A stretch of 15,656 bases of DNA from Bacteroidota bacterium (GTDB lineage: Bacteria; Bacteroidota; Ignavibacteria; Ignavibacteriales; Ignavibacteriaceae): contig JAEYUD010000080.1 of the NCBI GenBank assembly GCA_023433685.1, positions 1 to 15,656 of the forward strand, in the 5' to 3' direction. A program made the translations under genes and the position numbers. The notes beneath the pieces are model-generated. The model worked only from the letters and a program-made list of their open reading frames with translations. It did not search any database and had not been told where the DNA came from. This document shows, one piece after another, positions 13,312 to 15,656 of this stretch (position 1 is the first letter of the stretch; every line of letters begins with the position of its first letter).

Positions 13312-14694
13312 ATGACAATAGAACACCTCGCCCGCTGCAACAGAATGATCGAAGAGCAGGGGATCGAAGTAATTGACCTTAAAGCGATCGACCTGACCGG
13401 TCGCCTTCACCATATTTCACTCCCGGTACGCCCGGGGATACTCGAGAAACTGACCACCGAAGGTGTTGGTTTCGACGCTTCCAGCTACGGCTTCGCGAAG
13501 GTTGAAAACAGTGACATGGTTCAGATTCCCGATCTTTCAACCGCACGGATCGACCTTTTCAGGGATGCCCCCACGCTTAGTTTCTACTCCACTATCCATT
13601 TAACAGATGAGGAGAGAACCCCGTTCTCGCAAGACGGGCGCCACATGGCGAAAAAAGTGGAAGCACTTCTGAAGGATTACACCGGCGCTGACAAATCGAT
13701 GTGGGGACCTGAATTTGAGTTTTACATCTTTTCAAAAGCGAGATTCGATCAGCGTACTGCCTCCTCATTCTATGAGATCGAGCACGCCGAAGAGTTTCAC
13801 CGCAACGCGTACCATGCCGCCAATCCGTTTGATGTTTATGACGATTTCCGTGACAAGGCGTGCAGCCTTCTGAAACAGTCGGGCGTGGAAGTTAAATACC
13901 ATCACCACGAAGTGGGTGAGAGAGGCCAGCAGGAGATCGAGACCTATTTCTCCGACCTTCTGACCACGGCTGATAACATCGTTACTTCAAAGTATGTGCT
14001 GATGAACTTCGCGCGTCAGCAAAACCTCTACATCACTTTCATGCCGAAACCGATGTACCAGCAAGCCGGAAACGGGATGCACGTTCACCTTTATCTGACC
14101 AAGGACGGGAAGAACGCTTTTTATGAAAAAGGGAAATACGCGAATATGAACGACCTTGCCAGGTTTTTCATGGGCGGGATCCTTAAGCATGGCGCGGCGC
14201 TTTCAGCTTTTACCAATCCATCCACGAACTCATACAAGAGGCTTGTCCCCGGATTTGAGGCACCTGTGGTTCTGACATTCGGGCAGGGAAACCGCGCTTC
14301 GGCGATCCGTATTCCGAGATATATCAGCAACCCCGAGGAGACAAGGTTTGAATACAGACCGCCTGATGCCACCGCGAATCCGTATCTTGCTTTAAGTGCC
14401 ATAATTCTCGCGGGAATTGACGGCGTGATAAAGAAGATCGATCCGGAACATGAAGGTTACGGACCATCAGAAACCATCGATATGAGCGACAGAAATAAAG
14501 AGCGCCTTCACTTCCTGCCAAGAAACCTTGATGAAGCTCTTGACGCTCTTGAGCTTGACAATGAGTTTCTTAAGCTGGGTGGCGTTTTCACCGATCAGCT
14601 CATTAATCAGTGGATCAAACTGAAACATGATGATATCGCGGCGATAGGCACCATGCCTCATCCTTTCGAATTCAAGATGTATTTCAATTTGTAA
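13312..14694 (+). CDS. glnA: Type I glutamine synthetase
   Basis: 460 residues. Joins ammonia to glutamate with ATP; family members form dodecamers in the cytoplasm. The start ATG has GAGA six bases upstream. The N-terminal beta-grasp domain (about 15-100) includes the flexible Asp loop (SSYGF, 57-61). Metal ligands are Glu134 and Glu136 in GPEFEF, then HHHEVGERGQQEI with Glu200 and Glu208, and His257 in GNGMHVH. Glutamate and ATP sites appear as NPSTNSYKRLVPG (302-314), NRASAIRIP (327-335) and FEYRPPDATANPYLA (346-360). Where adenylylated enzymes have the NLYDLP tyrosine loop, this protein reads MSDRNKERLHFLP (391-403): no tyrosine is present and the segment is shortened. Control by adenylylation is therefore unlikely, which points to feedback or transcriptional control; the leader palindrome supports the latter. 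Bordered by a strong terminator. No glnB or glutamate synthase gene is adjacent. Confidence 0.97.
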   Translation: MTIEHLARCNRMIEEQGIEVIDLKAIDLTGRLHHISLPVRPGILEKLTTEGVGFDASSYGFAKVENSDMVQIPDLSTARIDLFRDAPTLSFYSTIHLTDEERTPFSQDGRHMAKKVEALLKDYTGADKSMWGPEFEFYIFSKARFDQRTASSFYEIEHAEEFHRNAYHAANPFDVYDDFRDKACSLLKQSGVEVKYHHHEVGERGQQEIETYFSDLLTTADNIVTSKYVLMNFARQQNLYITFMPKPMYQQAGNGMHVHLYLTKDGKNAFYEKGKYANMNDLARFFMGGILKHGAALSAFTNPSTNSYKRLVPGFEAPVVLTFGQGNRASAIRIPRYISNPEETRFEYRPPDATANPYLALSAIILAGIDGVIKKIDPEHEGYGPSETIDMSDRNKERLHFLPRNLDEALDALELDNEFLKLGGVFTDQLINQWIKLKHDDIAAIGTMPHPFEFKMYFNL

Positions 14695-14703
14695 AAACCA
14701 AAA

Positions 14704-14724
14704 ACCGGTCCGAATACGGACGGT
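14704..14724. other. Small hairpin directly after glnA
   Basis: gtccg (14708-14712) pairs with cggac (14717-14721) around aata; acc/ggt extend it across one bulged G. It lies 9 bases after the glnA stop, ahead of the main terminator, and may slow polymerase or protect the mRNA end. Confidence 0.45.
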
Positions 14725-14733
14725 AGATCAATG

Positions 14734-14788
14734 AAGGCAGCACGGTTGTTTCTCCTCGGAACATATTTAGACGGTGCTGCCTTTTTTT
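14734..14788 (+). terminator. Rho-independent terminator of glnA
   Basis: A 10-bp stem (aaggcagcac 14734-14743, gtgctgcctt 14774-14783) is followed directly by a run of Ts (14782-14788). The 30-nt loop is long. The T-run overlaps the stop codon of the convergent phosphoesterase gene at 14787-14789. This is the most typical terminator of the window; on the opposite strand the same stem may also serve the convergent gene, without a U-tract. Confidence 0.85.
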
Positions 14789-15656
14789 ACATCTGAATTC
14801 TCTCGACGAATCTTTCGCCCCAGCGGTTGAAAAACTCAATTGCCACTATTTTCGCGCCTTTTGAAGGTTTCGCGAAAAACAGGTGGTCTGTCAGAGCGGG
14901 CTCAACCCAGGTGTGTTTTTTTGGCTTTTTATCGCCTTCAAAGAGGTAGATCGATTCAGGGTCCATCGCGGTTCTCCGCTCCATTTCACCCATCGGTTTG
15001 CCATCTTCGTACCAGTTCACTTTACAGTATTTATCCCAACCCCAGATGTTAGCCATTATTTCATCCGGGTGATCCTTTATGGTCCCCCGCTTTTTCAATG
15101 ACATTTGATGGCTTTGCGCGAAACCGGTTGATTTGTACTTCCACTTCACTTCGCTGCCGTTCACTTCGTAGATACCATAACCCTTGGGTGTGCCATCGAA
15201 GCAGGTTGGGGCAGTCCACCAGGCACCGCAAACCGCGCCAACAACATGGATCTCGATCCCGTCGTCTTCAAGATATTCACTCTCGTGCATGTGGCCCGTG
15301 ATCACATAAGATTTGTAAGGCTTTAGCAGCTTGTAGAGCAGCTTTTTATTAACAACGATCTCACTTTTTGATGGTTCTTTTTTATAGCGGATGTGCTGGG
15401 TATTGAACGGCGGGATGTGGGTAAAAACCACAACCGTGGTACCCGGTTTTACAAGGGCAAGATCTTGCTGAAGCCAGTCGAGTTGTTTCTGATCGAGGTA
15501 CCCGATATAGTGCCCGAACCAAAAAACATCGTTCAGAACCACATAATGAACTGCTCCCTTGTTAAAAGAATAATAATCGGGTCCGAAGTGGCGGTTGAAG
15601 GTTTCCACCGAGGTCTCATCAGTCCCGGCTTCAAAATCGGTATCGTGGTTCCCGAT
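14787..15656 (-). CDS. Calcineurin-like phosphoesterase with C-terminal domain, partial
   Basis: 289 residues are visible; the frame is open at the window edge, so the N-terminus and the first metal-site motifs (DxH, GDxxD) are outside. A GTG at 15608 lies inside the conserved fold and is not the start. Visible motifs: IGNHD (1-5), FTHIPPFNT (78-86) and GHMHESEYL (121-129), the later metal-binding motifs of the calcineurin-like fold. Residues about 130-289 form the extra C-terminal domain seen in Bacteroidota exported phosphoesterases (GAVCGAWWTAPTCFDGTPKGYG, later LTDHLFFAKPSKGAKIVAIEFFNRWGERF). Such proteins usually also have an N-terminal beta domain and a signal peptide. The likely role is hydrolysis of a phosphodiester or phosphomonoester outside the cytoplasm; the substrate is unknown. 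Convergent with glnA, with the stop codon inside the glnA terminator T-run. Confidence 0.92.
   Translation of the reverse strand: MGNHDTDFEAGTDETSVETFNRHFGPDYYSFNKGAVHYVVLNDVFWFGHYIGYLDQKQLDWLQQDLALVKPGTTVVVFTHIPPFNTQHIRYKKEPSKSEIVVNKKLLYKLLKPYKSYVITGHMHESEYLEDDGIEIHVVGAVCGAWWTAPTCFDGTPKGYGIYEVNGSEVKWKYKSTGFAQSHQMSLKKRGTIKDHPDEIMANIWGWDKYCKVNWYEDGKPMGEMERRTAMDPESIYLFEGDKKPKKHTWVEPALTDHLFFAKPSKGAKIVAIEFFNRWGERFVERIQM

Overview
The window looks like chromosomal DNA of an Ignavibacteria-type bacterium (Ignavibacteriota/Bacteroidota-Chlorobi group). The clearest sign is the exported protein at 7311-8162. It ends in a type IX secretion sorting tail with the YPNPFNPST signature that is common in Ignavibacteria and relatives. 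Further support comes from a Bacteroidota-style kinase-like/Omp85 outer-membrane protein and from several TAnnTTTG boxes in front of genes. Genus and species cannot be read from the sequence. I see no rRNA, tRNA, CRISPR array, insertion sequence or phage gene.

Layout: (1) 1-1110 (+) is the 3' part of clpB. (2) 1206-3788 (+) encodes an 860-residue outer-membrane protein: signal peptide, HipA/FAM20-like kinase-like domain, RTX-like glycine/aspartate repeat, Omp85-type barrel. (3) 3892-4893 (-) is a solitary beta-class DNA amino-methyltransferase. (4) 5054-7120 (-) is an exported GH13 pullulanase/amylase-like enzyme, and 7311-8162 (-) is a type IX secretion cargo with a jelly-roll-like N-terminal part. 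(5) 8400-9182 (+) is an ExoX-like DEDDh exonuclease. (6) 12210-9211 (-) is a lysine/diaminopimelate cluster: dapB, an M20D amidohydrolase carrying a signal peptide, and asd, the last two joined by an ATGA overlap. (7) 12461-13000 (-) is a lipoprotein methionine sulfoxide reductase B, divergent from (8) glnA at 13312-14694 (+). (9) 14787-15656 (-) is the C-terminal part of a calcineurin-like phosphoesterase that runs off the window.

The genes cover envelope biogenesis and glycan handling, lysine/peptidoglycan precursor synthesis, nitrogen assimilation and protein repair (ClpB, MsrB). Many of the spaces between genes hold palindromes. Most read as terminators. The regions at 3798-3875, 4984-5044 and 12237-12330 look instead like intergenic repeat or structured elements, and the glnA leader carries a palindrome and paired direct repeats.

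Most of the window is ordinary housekeeping sequence. The points most worth a second look are the kinase-like/Omp85 fusion, the exported amidohydrolase inside a DAP operon, and the structured intergenic elements.
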